A stretch of 64,000 bases of DNA from Phallusia mammillata (lineage: Eukaryota > Chordata > Ascidiacea > Phlebobranchia > Ascidiidae), in NCBI GenBank assembly GCA_003260075.1, contig QLIY01000399.1:62001-126000 (forward strand), in the 5' to 3' direction. Of the stretch, positions 40,801-45,063 are shown one piece after another. Positions within the stretch are counted from its first letter, which is position 1. Every line of letters begins with the position of its first letter. Both the position numbers and the translations under genes were made by a program. The notes beneath the pieces were generated by a model, which did no database searches, had not been told where the DNA came from, and was given only the letters and a program-made list of their open reading frames with translations.

Positions 40801-43800
40801 GATTCAGGAGATATGTCACTTTTGCGTGAAGCTAATGTTGGTAACATGTACGGGTTACCATCAACTATACACACACATTCAAATCTAAAAGGTGATAAAT
40901 TCCAAACAGATGGCTTGACTGGGTTCAGCTTTACCAATGGCGAAAGTATGTCAGAAAGAGAAACACGTGGGTCTCAGAGTCAAGAACATGGGTATCAAAG
41001 TCAAGTATATGGGTATCAGAGTCAAACACATGGATATCAGAGTCAAACACATGGGTCTCAGAGTCAAACACATAGGTATCAGAGTCAAACACACGGATCT
41101 CGAAGTATGGCTGTGGCAAGTGAAGGGGCAAGTCTTGAACAACAACATCGTCTTCAAACAGACATAGACTCTTCGGCTCACAGCAAAGATGTTGGAGAGA
41201 TAAAGATGACATCGTCGACCTTGCAACATACCCACCAACTTCAGCAACCAATTTCTACACACGAGTCCTTTGAATGGCATAGTCATGGTGTTAGTGCTGA
41301 TGGAGATATCAGCGGCACAAGTTTTCAACAAAGGCGGAAGTCTACAGCAAGAAAAATTTCGTTAACCGGCCAAGGGCATATTCAGGGTATCAGTAATGAA
41401 AATAATTTTGCACAATCAACCCAAAGCTATGGTGGAACATCAATTATTCAGCATTCTCATGACAACGAAATGAGATCACTTTCTGGATCAAATGGTGAAC
41501 CTGGGAGAGATCACGTTGATTTTCAGACAAGTAGAGTTGCATTAAGAAACTCTATGCAAAGCCATGATACAGTGCAAACTGTTGAAAATTCCCCTTATCA
41601 AGGATCCAGTTTAGCAGTGAAGCAAAACACTGGGCCACAGTTAAGAAACAATGTTATGGATGTAAACGACTTTACACATTCGGATTTTCAAGACAATACT
41701 GAGTTGCAAGAACCCGTTGAACTCAGACAGTCGGGACACACAACAACATATGGGCCCGACAACCATTATCATCATAAAACCGTTCCTTCTCAGTCTCAAG
41801 AATTAGCAGAGGCCAATCAGCAATATTTGCCTGATGCACAAGCATTTTACGAAGGCACTAACATGGCACAAGGTGCTGCAGGAACCAAAATGCTTCACAC
41901 ACATTCGAACACGTACAACCAGATAGAATACAGTAAGGCTACAAATACTTATGGCACAAACCCTCAGTCCAAAATCCATTCAATAAAAGATCAACCAACA
42001 GCAAAATTCAGTGAACAGAAAATGGACACTCACCAAAATAGTCAGATACAACAAAATGTGAAATTCCAGCCATCTGAAGTACAGAAAATTCATCAATTTG
42101 GAAATAGAAACATAGAAAATGTGAAAACAAGTAGACATGGTGAAAACAATACCCTGAACTTGAATCAAACTCTTGGCTCACATCACATCGACAACAAAGA
42201 AAGCTTAACGGGAGACAATGTGAAGTATTCCAATCACCAACATAGCTCTCCAAGTTTGCAATTCAATGGCAAGAATAATGTTCCAGTGCAGATAAGTCAG
42301 GAAAGTTTTCAAAACAATGCTGAGGTACAACAAGCTGTTGGATTCGAACAGGCAGGCAGCACAACAGCATACCCGTCCGATAACAACCTTGATCTTACCA
42401 ACTTTCCTTCTCAGTCTCAAGAATTAACAGGGGATAATCAGCAAAATTTGCCTAATGCACAACCATTGTACGAAGGCAGTAACATGGCACAAAGTATTGC
42501 AGGAAACAAAATGCTTGCAGGAACTAAAATGCTCCACACACATTCGAAGACGTACAACCAGATTGCAGACAGCAATGCTGCAAATGCTTATGGCACAAAC
42601 CCTCAGTCCAAAATCTATTCAGTAAAAGATCGACCAACAGCAAAACTCAGTGAACAGCAAATGGACACACATAAGGATAAAACGGTGCAACAAAACGTAC
42701 AATCCCAGTCATCCAAAGCACAGAACATTCAGCAATTTGGAAACGAAAATATGTTTGAAAATGTTGTAATAACTACCGGTCATGGTGTCAACAATAACCT
42801 CGGCTCGGAGGAAAAACTTGGCTTACATTATATCGACAACGAAGAAAGTTATTCTGCAGAAAATAGGATGTATTCTAATCAACAACATGACTCTCCAAGT
42901 TTGCACTCCAATAGCAAGAACAATGTTCCATTGCAGATGAGTCAGGAAAGTTTTCAAAACAATTCTGAGGTGCAAGAAGCTGTTGGATTCAGACAGTCAG
43001 GCACCACAACAGCATACCAGTTCGACAACAATCTTGATCTTACGAACTTTCCTTCTCAGTGTCAAGAATTATCAGGGGCTAATCAGCAAAATTGGCCTCG
43101 TGCACAACCTTTGTATGTCAGTAGTAACATGGCACAAAGTATTACAGGAAACCAAATGCCCCATACACATTCGAAAACGTACAACCAGATTGCAGAAAAT
43201 AATTCTGCAAATACTTATGACACAAGCTCTCAGTCCAAACTCAATTCAGTAGAAGATCAACTGAAGGGAAAAGTCACTGAACAGAAAATGCACACAGACC
43301 GAGATAGACAGATACAACAACAATTACAATCCCAGTCACCCGGAGTGCAGAAAAATCAGCAATTTGAGAATGGAAACATTTTAGAAAATCTAAAAACAAA
43401 CAGACATGGTGAAAACAATACCCTTAACTTGAATCAAACACTTGGCTCACATCATATCGGCACTAAAGAAACTTTTTTGGGAGACAATGTAATGTATTCC
43501 AATCACCAACATGGCTCTCAAAGTTCGCAGTTCAATAGCAAGAACAATGTTCCGTTGCTGATTAATCAGGAAAGTGGAACTGACAATTTGTTGGGTGGTA
43601 AAGCAGTAAACTCTTCAAGTTCTGAACCTTTCACATCAATTCAGGGTCACGCCGGTGGTAGTTCAAGTGGAAATGATGGGTCTAATGGAAAGAACCTTGG
43701 TATTCAGGCAGGAAGTGGCAGAAGGTTTTCAAGTACTTTGGTACATAGCCACTCCAGCAACAAATCTGAAAACCAGGGTGGCTACAGCCATGAACACAAC

Positions 43801-45063
43801 CTAAGTGGGCGCACGGTAGAAAATCAACTTGGTAACACGAATACATTGGGAGACCAGAAATCCAGTGAATATGATCAAAAAGTACTAAGCTCTTCTGGAA
43901 CAAAGTCCAAGAAGGACCAACAAGAAAGTTTGATAGGATCAAACGATTTTTCCAATCAACAACATCACTATCGTTCTGCTAAAGATCTGCTGCAAAATTC
44001 AAAGGAATCTTTTATAGAGACGAAAAGAGAAGGTGGAAAAATACAAACATCATCCGAAAACGAACAAAGCTCTACCTCTTATGTACAGAACAAAAGTGAA
44101 AACAGAAATTCTGGGAATGAGTTTGGTAATGCTGCAAGGAAGGAGACAAACAACTCAGGTTTATCTTCTGAAACAGCTAATTTGTCGTCTACTGGTTCAG
44201 CAAACTTGTCGTCTACTGGTTTAGCAAAATTGTCCTCTGCTGGGTCAGCAAATTTAGCGTCGTCTGGCAATGGGAATTACGTGAACAAAATTACACACAC
44301 TCACAGTGGCTCGATTTCCACAGATAGAAGAAAGTCCGATGTGAGATTATTCAGTCCACGTGGATTTACCAAAACCGACGATGCAAGGGCTTCCATAAGG
44401 CAAGTCAGTGCACCAAGTCGAAATTCTGCCGACTTGATAACTTCGGGAATTACTAACAGTCAGTCAATCATACAAACCAAAGATAACAACTCTCCTTCGA
44501 AAAGTCTCGACCTTACAACCAACTCAAACGCGATGAAACAAATAAATGTAAACTCAGTGTTTGATCCAAAGCCATCACCGACGAAGTCAAGCCCAAAATC
44601 ACTAGAAAATATCTCACCCAAAAAAGGCCTCTTTGGGCGCCTACGTACTTGGAGCCGGACATCTGAAGAGTCTGCATCTTCCGGTTCTCCATCTCCGAAA
44701 AAGCCTAAGCCACCAATCAAGCCTAAACCGAAGCATCTGAAATCTGGTACAATAAGTTCAACCCATCAACACACACACTCACCAAGAAGAGCAAGGGCTG
44801 AAACTATGCCTCACGGTTTGATGCCGAAAAGAGCCTCTGCCCGTGCTGAACGGTCTAAGTCATTTGATGTTCCTCGTCTTTATGCCGTAAAACGCTCTCC
44901 AATGCCTGAGCGAGTCCTTGTCCAATACGAGAGAAACCACGTTGTTCAGGGGGGTTCCCGAATTCAGTACCACCGTTCGTCGATTCAGGCTAACATGCCT
45001 GAAAGGCGGTTTATTATTTCTGTTCTGGACGAAAACAAGGCTCAGAACGACCATCGCAAATAG
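431..45063 (+). CDS. Giant modular type I-like transmembrane protein (Vps62-like triads, WSC and PAN modules), 5' end missing
   Basis: 68 exons are chained by GT-AG borders (one GC-AG) in consistent phase, giving about 5,200 residues in this window. No signal peptide is seen, because the start lies before position 1. The ectodomain is a run of A-B-C exon triads. A resembles the Vps62/DUF946 family (Trp, CP-x-GY-x-ALGDV, CVH). Four triads carry extra Cys-rich cassettes of PAN/apple-like and WSC-like modules. One helix at 39257-39350 is followed by a basic juxtamembrane exon and a huge single-exon tail ending at the TAG at 45061-45063. WSC and PAN modules are known carbohydrate- or protein-binding extracellular domains, so a cell-surface recognition or adhesion receptor is the natural inference. 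The ligand and pathway are unknown. No named gene with this architecture comes to mind. The exon chain is well supported; the domain names are moderate. Confidence 0.85.
1015..1432. mobile_element. hAT-like MITE with 8-bp target duplication
   Basis: The ends are inverted: CAGGTGTGTCAAAC at the left and GTTTGAGACCCCTG at the right. The flanks are CTCTAGGT (1007-1014) and CTCAAGGT (1433-1440), a 7/8 match as expected for an 8-bp hAT target-site duplication. No transposase is encoded. It sits in the intron between the triad-1 C exon and the triad-2 A exon. Confidence 0.75.
1641..2792 (+). CDS. Triad 2, A and B modules (exons 1641-1853, 2659-2792)
   Basis: The A exon carries YWKIECPATYVALGDVV and PPDVNNFACVHEVF and ends in a Trp codon split TG/G by the intron. 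The B exon starts with that Trp (WQIPNSDLEVREIFSS) and continues to LSYFAVFN...VVALKPVD. The A motif resembles the Vps62/DUF946 family of fungi and plants. The 2/2 then 2/1 intron phases are shared by all later triads. The intron holds a duplicated stretch (1835-2196 and 2207-2571) whose first bases copy the end of the A exon, joined by ten C's at 2197-2206. Confidence 0.85.
3475..3594 (+). CDS. Proline-rich linker exon of triad 2
   Basis: This 120-bp phase 1/1 exon encodes KLTIHCKEPITVPATPSP and then a stretch rich in Pro (PIPAPSLVPPTPPV). It joins the triad-2 B module to the first Cys-rich cassette. It is likely an extended spacer and has no counterpart in the other cassette-bearing triads. 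The preceding intron is partly duplicated (2772-3060 copied at 3072-3380) across a C run at 3060-3071. Confidence 0.8.
3948..5376 (+). CDS. Triad 2, first PAN-like module (exons 3948-4057 and 4458-4486 + 5222-5376, second exon split by a misjoin)
   Basis: Exon 3948-4057 encodes GNALRGWGCYNIRDSI...KDSCM. The next exon starts ESCIKNSECV at 4458 but breaks at the N at 4487. The same bases GAGTGCGT reappear at 5214-5221 after ten C's and continue as VWSF...ERCYHVLSNDP...DAFMGFTNCESG to a GTGAGG donor. Joining 4458-4486 to 5222-5376 gives 184 bp, exactly the phase (0 to 1) needed by the next exon. The later counterpart at 30605-30779 (IYCQMNIDCFAWSF...NCYYVYRQ...GAFMETKSC) shows that these belong in one exon. 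The PAN/apple-like call rests on Cys spacing and the C-x-WSF signature. Confidence 0.75.
4058..5213. other. Scrambled intron/contig junk with four C-run joins
   Basis: C runs lie at 4640-4649, 4852-4861, 4951-4960 and 5204-5213. Bases 4341-4430 recur at 4862-4950, and 4097-4340 recur at 4961-5203, so the order of copies runs backwards. 4488-4639 follows the N and does not continue the exon. This is best read as unmerged overlapping contigs laid end to end rather than genuine genomic order. Confidence 0.75.
5494..5656 (+). pseudogene. Second copy of the PAN exon 5214-5376, probably an assembly duplicate
   Basis: After ten C's at 5484-5493 the bases of 5214-5376 and the intron behind them repeat with only a few changes (for example WRGTPYTNER against WRRSPYTSER). 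The copy lacks its own acceptor and the first codons of the exon. It is probably the second haplotype rather than an extra exon. Confidence 0.65.
6086..7491 (+). CDS. Triad 2, WSC-like module and linker (exons 6086-6216, 6990-7128, 7408-7491)
   Basis: The first exon reads YVGCFADTAGLRDLEISG...GATIDSCKQSCSA...YFGLQ, the N half of a WSC domain. The second reads FGRECWCGETFG...EQACSMACTSNPTEVCGNNATNSLYR, the C half (C-W-CG, then C...C...CGG-like). The split at the LQ/FGREC junction is the same as in the second WSC at 31036-31825. The 84-bp exon 7408-7491 (GLFGNDSMLVLGQVSMAEHV) is a linker to the next PAN. WSC domains are known putative carbohydrate-binding modules of cell-surface sensors. Confidence 0.85.
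6369..6440 (+). repeat. 72-base poly-C run in an intron
   Basis: An uninterrupted run of 72 C's lies between TATTCAAAAGTCAT and TTGCGATGC, inside the intron that splits the WSC module. No flanking duplication is seen. It may be a placeholder or a real homopolymer. Confidence 0.9.
7685..7910 (+). CDS. Triad 2, second PAN-like exon, interrupted by 92 C's
   Basis: The 5' part reads EKAIYDCRFRCEWDCKFW and HCFLIND. The 3' part reads NRSFVGFPDQYPPA and ends at a GTAAGT donor. Between them 7773-7864 is nothing but C. The two halves are in different frames, yet each agrees with its neighbouring exon, so the run does not keep the frame. The equivalent exon in triad 10 (32267-32464: ECHSTCSA...CWIWAFN...YSQRFVGFAKC) has ordinary coding sequence here. 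The C run therefore most likely stands in for lost sequence. Confidence 0.75.
8590..8612. mobile_element. One terminus of a hAT-like MITE
   Basis: GGTTGGGAACCCCTG preceded by the short palindrome TACCACTAGTGGTA resembles the right end of the CAGTGGTTCCCAACC elements found elsewhere in the window. I cannot locate the other end with confidence. Confidence 0.4.
8928..9141 (+). CDS. Triad 2, C module
   Basis: This phase 1/2 exon reads RELLKTSDTRLEMNVKV...GYFPLGQIGVVN...LSVVLA-K and closes triad 2. The G-Y-F-x-LGQIGV segment corresponds to GYYIIGQPI, GYKIIGQVAV and FYVIGHTAV in other C modules. The terminal Lys codon is split AA/G. Confidence 0.85.
9566..11470 (+). CDS. Triad 3 (exons 9566-9681, 10115-10223, 10853-11013, 11188-11470)
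   Basis: This is a plain triad. The A module is split after HMECPK-G and continues YSSLGDVGTTSKTKPNGYRCVHNDFL. The conserved Trp at the A/B border is Met here. B reads DVSVWSTKPVNP...FNFFKAV...HLFTLPK. C is long (283 bp) and contains RRCNLTGFICNLT and DSGYFRIGQVAS, ending V-R. All phases fit (2/1, 1/2, 2/1, 1/2). The introns contain a minus-strand SINE. Confidence 0.85.
9775..9905 (-). mobile_element. tRNA-derived SINE copy
   Basis: On the minus strand GGGTTTGAATCC (9813-9824) is a good pol III B box. It is followed by the tail GCAGGTTAGATTTTTTTAG, which matches the SINE copies near 13110 and 19250. It lies inside the intron splitting the triad-3 A module. Limits are approximate. Confidence 0.55.
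11897..14503 (+). CDS. Triad 4 with PAN-PAN cassette (exons 11897-12139, 12400-12545, 12616-12705, 12763-12851, 13273-13441, 13799-13879, 13949-14131, 14302-14503)
   Basis: A reads FWKLECKSGYHAIGDVV...PPNLRDYACVNRK and ends in a split Trp. B begins WNHQSESAPLHVIRVEP and contains MNFFIAAKP. A 90-bp spacer follows. The first PAN-like module reads TTDLLECR then DTCFGSCVAASF...SICYHTSRD. After an 81-bp linker the second PAN-like module reads GSCSQSCKENVATCALWSVN...GFSTCK. The C module DLLVYENRNKLEIRLGKF...GYYMVGVAG ends A-R. No WSC exon is present between the PANs, unlike triads 2 and 10. Confidence 0.85.
12944..13190 (+). mobile_element. tRNA-derived SINE, two overlapping copies
   Basis: GTCGTTGGTTTGAGTCCC and GTCGTTGGTTCAAATCTTA are two B-box-like sites, each followed by a TTTCTAGCCTG-type tail. 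The second tail runs on to TGTGCCTTGCCTGG. The same tail is found after the B box at 19244-19256. They sit in the intron within the first PAN of triad 4. Confidence 0.5.
15058..16463 (+). CDS. Triad 5 (exons 15058-15282, 15683-15813, 16247-16463)
   Basis: This is a plain triad. A reads MWKVICPNGFSTIGPLTT and KIRCISNEFLV; the usual ALGDV is TIGPL and CVH is CIS. B reads RKISANVDLRTLTADN...FDLNFVAVQD...LYVLPE. C reads VNGNTYLYTQGPSMM...LWKPVLLPDGWKGLGEMF and ends EI-R. The C acceptor sits in a direct repeat (ACCGTAATTTCAGTGAAC twice, at about 16198 and 16233), so two AG sites 35 bp apart compete. Only the downstream one keeps the frame. Confidence 0.85.
15427..15600. mobile_element. MITE with AAGCTGCA...ACAGTGCACACTGTT termini
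   Basis: The left end TAAGCTGCATACAGTGCACA is inverted at the right end (ACAGTGTGTACTGTCTGCAG...GCTTA). The family also occurs at 26171-26374, 34235-34364 and, truncated, from 36053. It is non-coding and sits in the triad-5 A-to-B intron. Confidence 0.7.
17062..18192 (+). CDS. Triad 6, A and B modules (exons 17062-17322, 18011-18192)
   Basis: A reads RNVYGQGTMSAVG...LTFYKLDCPHSYVALSDVAK and QFSCVHRVFTTGGRF. The border Trp is replaced by Leu. B reads LSLPDISSSPNNQLQVKEIV...AAFFAAHHKG...VYALRKSG. The phases 2/2 and 2/1 are kept. The intron between them shows no repeat that I recognise. Confidence 0.85.
18348..18914 (+). CDS. Mucin-like Thr/Pro-rich exon of triad 6
   Basis: This 567-bp phase 1/1 exon has about eight tandem repeats of a 45-bp unit (TTRKTTTPTTSTPVV, TTKQTTAPTTSTPIS and variants) at about 18415-18830, flanked by non-repeat sequence. 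Such Thr/Pro repeats are typically densely O-glycosylated, rigid spacers in extracellular proteins. It occupies the place where triad 2 has its Pro-rich linker, just before the PAN cassette. The long valine-rich reading frame on the other strand here is only a shadow of the repeat. Confidence 0.9.
19016..19112. repeat. Short MITE-like perfect hairpin
   Basis: The arms 19016-19046 and 19082-19112 are inverted copies (core AACTGGGATCAGCC / GGCTGATCCCAGTT, extended by GAACATAAATT-like sequence). The 35-base loop contains CTGAAGCGTTCATG. Related single arms with TCAGCC(T)TGAAGCG lie near 8720 and 9970. Confidence 0.7.
19140..19340 (+). mobile_element. tRNA-derived SINE copy
   Basis: GGGTTCGAATCCC at 19244-19256 is a consensus B box, followed by ACCACAGGCTAGATTGTTC and CCAACGCCTTGCC. 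It shares the tail with the copies near 9800 (minus) and 13110 (plus). It lies in the intron before the triad-6 PAN cassette, next to the hairpin element. Confidence 0.6.
19466..21131 (+). CDS. Triad 6 PAN-PAN cassette (exons 19466-19569, 20246-20396, 20799-20873, 20952-21131)
   Basis: The first PAN-like module reads LFKGELVNSRSLEHCR then DSCLIDFTCLSWSREF...NCYHVYSQTG...GFAQTDPG. A 75-bp linker (ASASGECVIPDIKLEV) and a second PAN-like exon follow (VECRRLCGKSKTCLLWSFSSGQCSQV...GFGVCFNET). The phases 1/0, 0/1, 1/1, 1/1 are those of the triad-4 cassette. A partial second copy of the exon end (19973-20016) and C runs at 19838, 19963, 20222 and 20485 mark unmerged contigs in the introns. Confidence 0.85.
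21150..21372 (+). repeat. Dispersed intronic repeat of the CTTATTCAAATAGAAT family (representative copy)
   Basis: The copy starts CCTTATTCAAATGGAATAAA and runs through AGTTGACATGACAAC and ATGCAAGTTACCACTTG to AGTCATGTATGAAA. Relatives in the same orientation lie at about 6531-6745, 15960-16150, 25381-25530, 33110-33310 and 36545-36745, with fragments near 11855 and 34184, all in introns of gene 1. Confidence 0.7.
21660..21867 (+). CDS. Triad 6, C module
   Basis: The exon reads LAIYDSNVTSMLMQAFQPSL and then YPGYYIIGQPITKQGENVSHLVIA-K, closing triad 6 with a split Lys codon (AA/G). The preceding intron carries a copy of the CTTATTCAAATAGAAT dispersed repeat (about 21150-21372). The next intron has a duplicated stretch around ten C's at 21965-21974. 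Confidence 0.85.
22098..23030 (+). CDS. Triad 7 (exons 22098-22200, 22375-22481, 22659-22756, 22823-23030), with a GC-AG intron
   Basis: A is split after VWSLICPTGYK and continues ALGSFVFPD...THRCVHNSYL. B is the shortest of the series (YLNKNQLLQTTDFGFFTLGSNSRPYNLVTKTQ). Its donor reads CAAG/GCAAGA, a GC donor, with a 66-bp intron to the C exon. C reads SRGRELYEQEEYAAMQVERF...NDWVAGTQHASL and ends Y-R. Phases are 2/0, 0/2, 2/1, 1/2. Confidence 0.82.
23227..23955. mobile_element. hAT-like MITE with perfect 8-bp target duplication
   Basis: Termini TAGGGTTTCT and AAGAAACTCTA are inverted. The direct repeat GTCTGTGG flanks both ends (23219-23226 and 23956-23963). The inside holds repeated CCCGGGAT motifs and a minus-strand tRNA-derived SINE. 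It inserts in the intron between triads 7 and 8, possibly into an older element that starts with CAGTGGTTCTCAGCCAC near 23183. Confidence 0.8.
23500..23650 (-). mobile_element. tRNA-derived SINE nested in a MITE
   Basis: Read on the minus strand, GACCGAGTGG (A box, 23631-23640) is followed about 40 bases later by GGGTTCTAATCC (B box, 23586-23597), the layout of a tRNA pol III promoter. The fold is not complete enough to call a working tRNA. Confidence 0.6.
24151..25819 (+). CDS. Triad 8 (exons 24151-24280, 24362-24486, 24997-25187, 25615-25819)
   Basis: A is split before the Cys: NYTFWNLQ then CPAAYHALGDVVLMDSTQPE and RYVCVHEEFLYKG, ending in a split Trp. B reads WSDESTADGDLKLWRVKN...AWVATSSVRN...VYHLRPI. 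C reads GEIFISKKNGSELELRTGW and FYVIGHTAVEGLTEPP, ending A-R. This is one of the clearest plain triads. The intron before C carries a copy of the CTTATTCAAATAGAAT repeat (25381-25530). Confidence 0.88.
26171..26374. mobile_element. MITE with ~31-bp inverted termini
   Basis: Left TAAGCTGCAGACAGTACACA... and right ...CAGTGTGCACTATCTGCAGC are inverted over about 31 bp. CACTTTTTGCCTTGT occurs just left of the element and ACTTTTTGCCTTGT just right of it, which hints at a longer element or duplicated flanks. Same family as 15427-15600. Confidence 0.7.
26449..28199 (+). CDS. Triad 9 (exons 26449-26709, 27322-27479, 27986-28199)
   Basis: A reads SLWHMNCPEGFVTLGDMAAP and DKYRCISKEFAV, ending in a split Trp. 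B reads WYVNSSDYGKASIWPVALPV...LDFGFVKAANHE...LYALRPF. C reads KTKSTMRYSSAVDMGLYLKK and GYKIIGQVAVDGA, ending A-R. It is a plain triad. The intron between A and B holds a third hAT-like MITE (about 26984-27256). Confidence 0.88.
26984..27256. mobile_element. Probable hAT-like MITE
   Basis: The start CAGCGGTCCACAACCAGG and the end AGGTTAAGAACTACTG are imperfect inverted versions of the CAGTGGTTCCCAACC terminus. No clean 8-bp target duplication is seen, so the ends are approximate. Confidence 0.5.
28574..29337 (+). CDS. Triad 10, A and B modules (exons 28574-28777, 29207-29337)
   Basis: A reads ACAFWKIKCPKNYQALSDFV and PDLDNIACVHEDFL; the border residue is Ser rather than Trp. B reads SEYFAAIDSFDLETMSDRPK...FNFFAVSGMHRLYTIKNGSG. 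The phases 2/2 and 2/1 match the other triads. The intron is filled by a MITE (28796-29144) and a single N at 29154 that marks a contig join. Confidence 0.86.
28796..29144. mobile_element. hAT-like MITE (CAGTGGTTCCCAACC family)
   Basis: It begins CAGTGGTTCCCAACC and ends GGTTGGGAACCACTG, perfect 15-bp inverted termini. The inside is rich in GTGGCCCCC repeats. GTTTAGTA lies at 28788-28795 and again at 29156-29163, just past the N at 29154, which suggests the 8-bp target duplication displaced by the contig join. Confidence 0.8.
29691..30779 (+). CDS. Triad 10, first PAN-like module (exons 29691-29768, 30048-30151, 30605-30779)
   Basis: The exons read DITGCTNHGDVISYDGTYNG, then DIPWFSCFSKRDVILRGK...LIKCQ, then IYCQMNIDCFAWSF...NCYYVYRQD...GAFMETKSCDVK. 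The last matches the split exon of triad 2. The 279-bp interval 29769-30047 between the first two exons has no stop and is a multiple of three. It may therefore be read through as 93 extra residues containing several Cys (GCNQCPMTCNK), either as retained intron or as part of one exon. Confidence 0.78.
31036..32182 (+). CDS. Triad 10, WSC-like module and linker (exons 31036-31163, 31690-31825, 32099-32182)
   Basis: The clearest WSC match in the window: YLGCYEDNSYAEFDF...GATIDTCLSSCSDAGYPFAGLQ, then DECRCGVSFGGSG...ESSCFYRCL...QTCGGDSALSVHATG. The intron splits the domain after GLQ exactly as in triad 2. The 84-bp linker exon (GSRDSDDNLCIIGRLEPVIT) has the same length and phase as the triad-2 linker at 7408-7491, so both cassettes are copies of one ancestral block. 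Confidence 0.9.
32267..33485 (+). CDS. Triad 10, second PAN-like exon and split C module (exons 32267-32464, 32751-32858, 33377-33485)
   Basis: The PAN-like exon reads LPECHSTCSAKPLEQCWIWAFNVTECVHI...YSQRFVGFAKCSEESG. It is the intact counterpart of the C-run-damaged exon 7685-7910. The C module is split into GLIYEEKNYQTQFVATYKQS and GNFNILEAESGESDVQLGQVG...LLEVS-R. The intron between the two C exons has a G-run join (32981-32991) with a flanking duplication, and a copy of the dispersed CTTATTCAAATAGAAT repeat. Confidence 0.85.
33936..37018 (+). CDS. Triad 11 (exons 33936-34046, 34500-34622, 35705-35859, 36191-36325, 36877-37018)
   Basis: A is split inside the Asn codon before the Cys: EEPYSGGRFWKM-N, then CPVDYRSLGDVSSPGQSP and GKYKCIHKGLV, ending in a split Trp. 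B reads WSKQEDSELGNISVWSIES...NYFVVNTNFS...VYELKPDF. C is split as in triad 10: DVTGRWKKTVSSEGLRFEAK and EQTYGAWNSNRTDWLTI...WKVFGQQLKS, ending G-R. Introns carry MITE copies at 34235-34364 and from 36053, and a dispersed repeat near 36545-36745. Confidence 0.87.
34235..34364. mobile_element. MITE of the AAGCTGCAGACAGTGCACAC family
   Basis: AAATGCAGACAATACACACT at the left is inverted at the right (CAGTGTGCAATGTCTGCATTT). The inside shares GGCCGTATGAGCTAATATAG with the copy at 26171-26374. A further copy starts at 36053 (AAGCTGGATACAGTGCACGC) and lacks a recognisable right end. Confidence 0.65.
37613..38922 (+). CDS. Triad 12, A and B modules, and membrane-proximal stalk (exons 37613-37861, 38248-38411, 38746-38922)
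   Basis: A reads IKYAIKNFRCPPQHKGLGQI and HRYVCVHDAFLVKAQ, ending in a split Trp. B reads WNFTKGIYGDSKMKTVSLHQ...LGFFQAVINNDYKAVGQLHT. Instead of a C module the next exon encodes a Pro/Gly-rich stalk (GVYPVFIPPVVIGMSKDD, PSIGKPPGGADAGSPDKSTG). So the last triad is incomplete, and the series ends in a flexible segment next to the membrane. Confidence 0.87.
39257..39732 (+). CDS. Transmembrane helix and basic juxtamembrane exons (39257-39350, 39656-39732)
   Basis: The first exon encodes a hydrophobic segment FMIAFILALIALIIVTAIL and ends TCHK. The second starts KRRKARLRASSKKFALEIER, a strongly basic stop-transfer segment, then SREDLEG. The positive charges place the following exon in the cytoplasm and the long repeat region outside. 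Phases 1/2 and 2/1 lead into the final exon. Confidence 0.92.
40088..45063 (+). CDS. Single-exon cytoplasmic tail (about 1,660 residues)
   Basis: The exon starts VNSAPLLGHEKHGVNSALGA after the acceptor TTTCGCAG and ends KAQNDHRK, then TAG. Most of it is low-complexity and rich in Gln, Ser, Asn, His. Six heptads of the type GYQSQTH lie at 40969-41094. Three tandem repeats of about 207 residues run from 41689 to about 43574. HTHS or HSHS recurs about eight times. Nearer the C terminus are basic Ser-rich stretches (TDRRKSD, RRARAETM, ERSKSFDV) that look like kinase target sites, a PPIKPKPKHLK motif typical of SH3 ligands, and a basic end (PERRFIISVLDENK). No catalytic domain is seen. It is probably a scaffold or signalling tail; that is inference. 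Confidence 0.9.
40969..41094 (+). repeat. Six 21-bp tandem repeats coding heptads
   Basis: The unit GGGTATCAGAGTCAAACACA plus T encodes GYQSQTH. Variants are GSQSQEH, GYQSQVY and RYQSQTH. The bases are nearly identical between units, indicating recent expansion. Confidence 0.92.
41689..43574 (+). repeat. Three tandem ~207-residue coding repeats in the tail
   Basis: Units 41689-42309 (207 codons), 42310-42954 (215 codons) and 42955-about 43574 share, in order, LRQSG/FEQAG/FRQSG, FPSQSQEL, NMAQ, HTHSKTYNQI, QSK, EQKMDTH, HGENNTLNLNQTLGSHHI, YSNHQH, and SKNNVPLQ. Unit 2 is longer mainly through a small internal duplication (GNKMLAGTKML). Confidence 0.9.

Noticed and set aside
40931..41331. Minus-strand and alternate frames over the tail heptads
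   Set aside because: Shadows of the 21-bp repeat in the receptor tail; no independent signals.
41890..43200. The three YNQI sites as a full ITAM
   Set aside because: They are about 200 residues apart, far beyond the 6-12 residue spacing of an ITAM, so only a YxxPhi-type motif is suggested.
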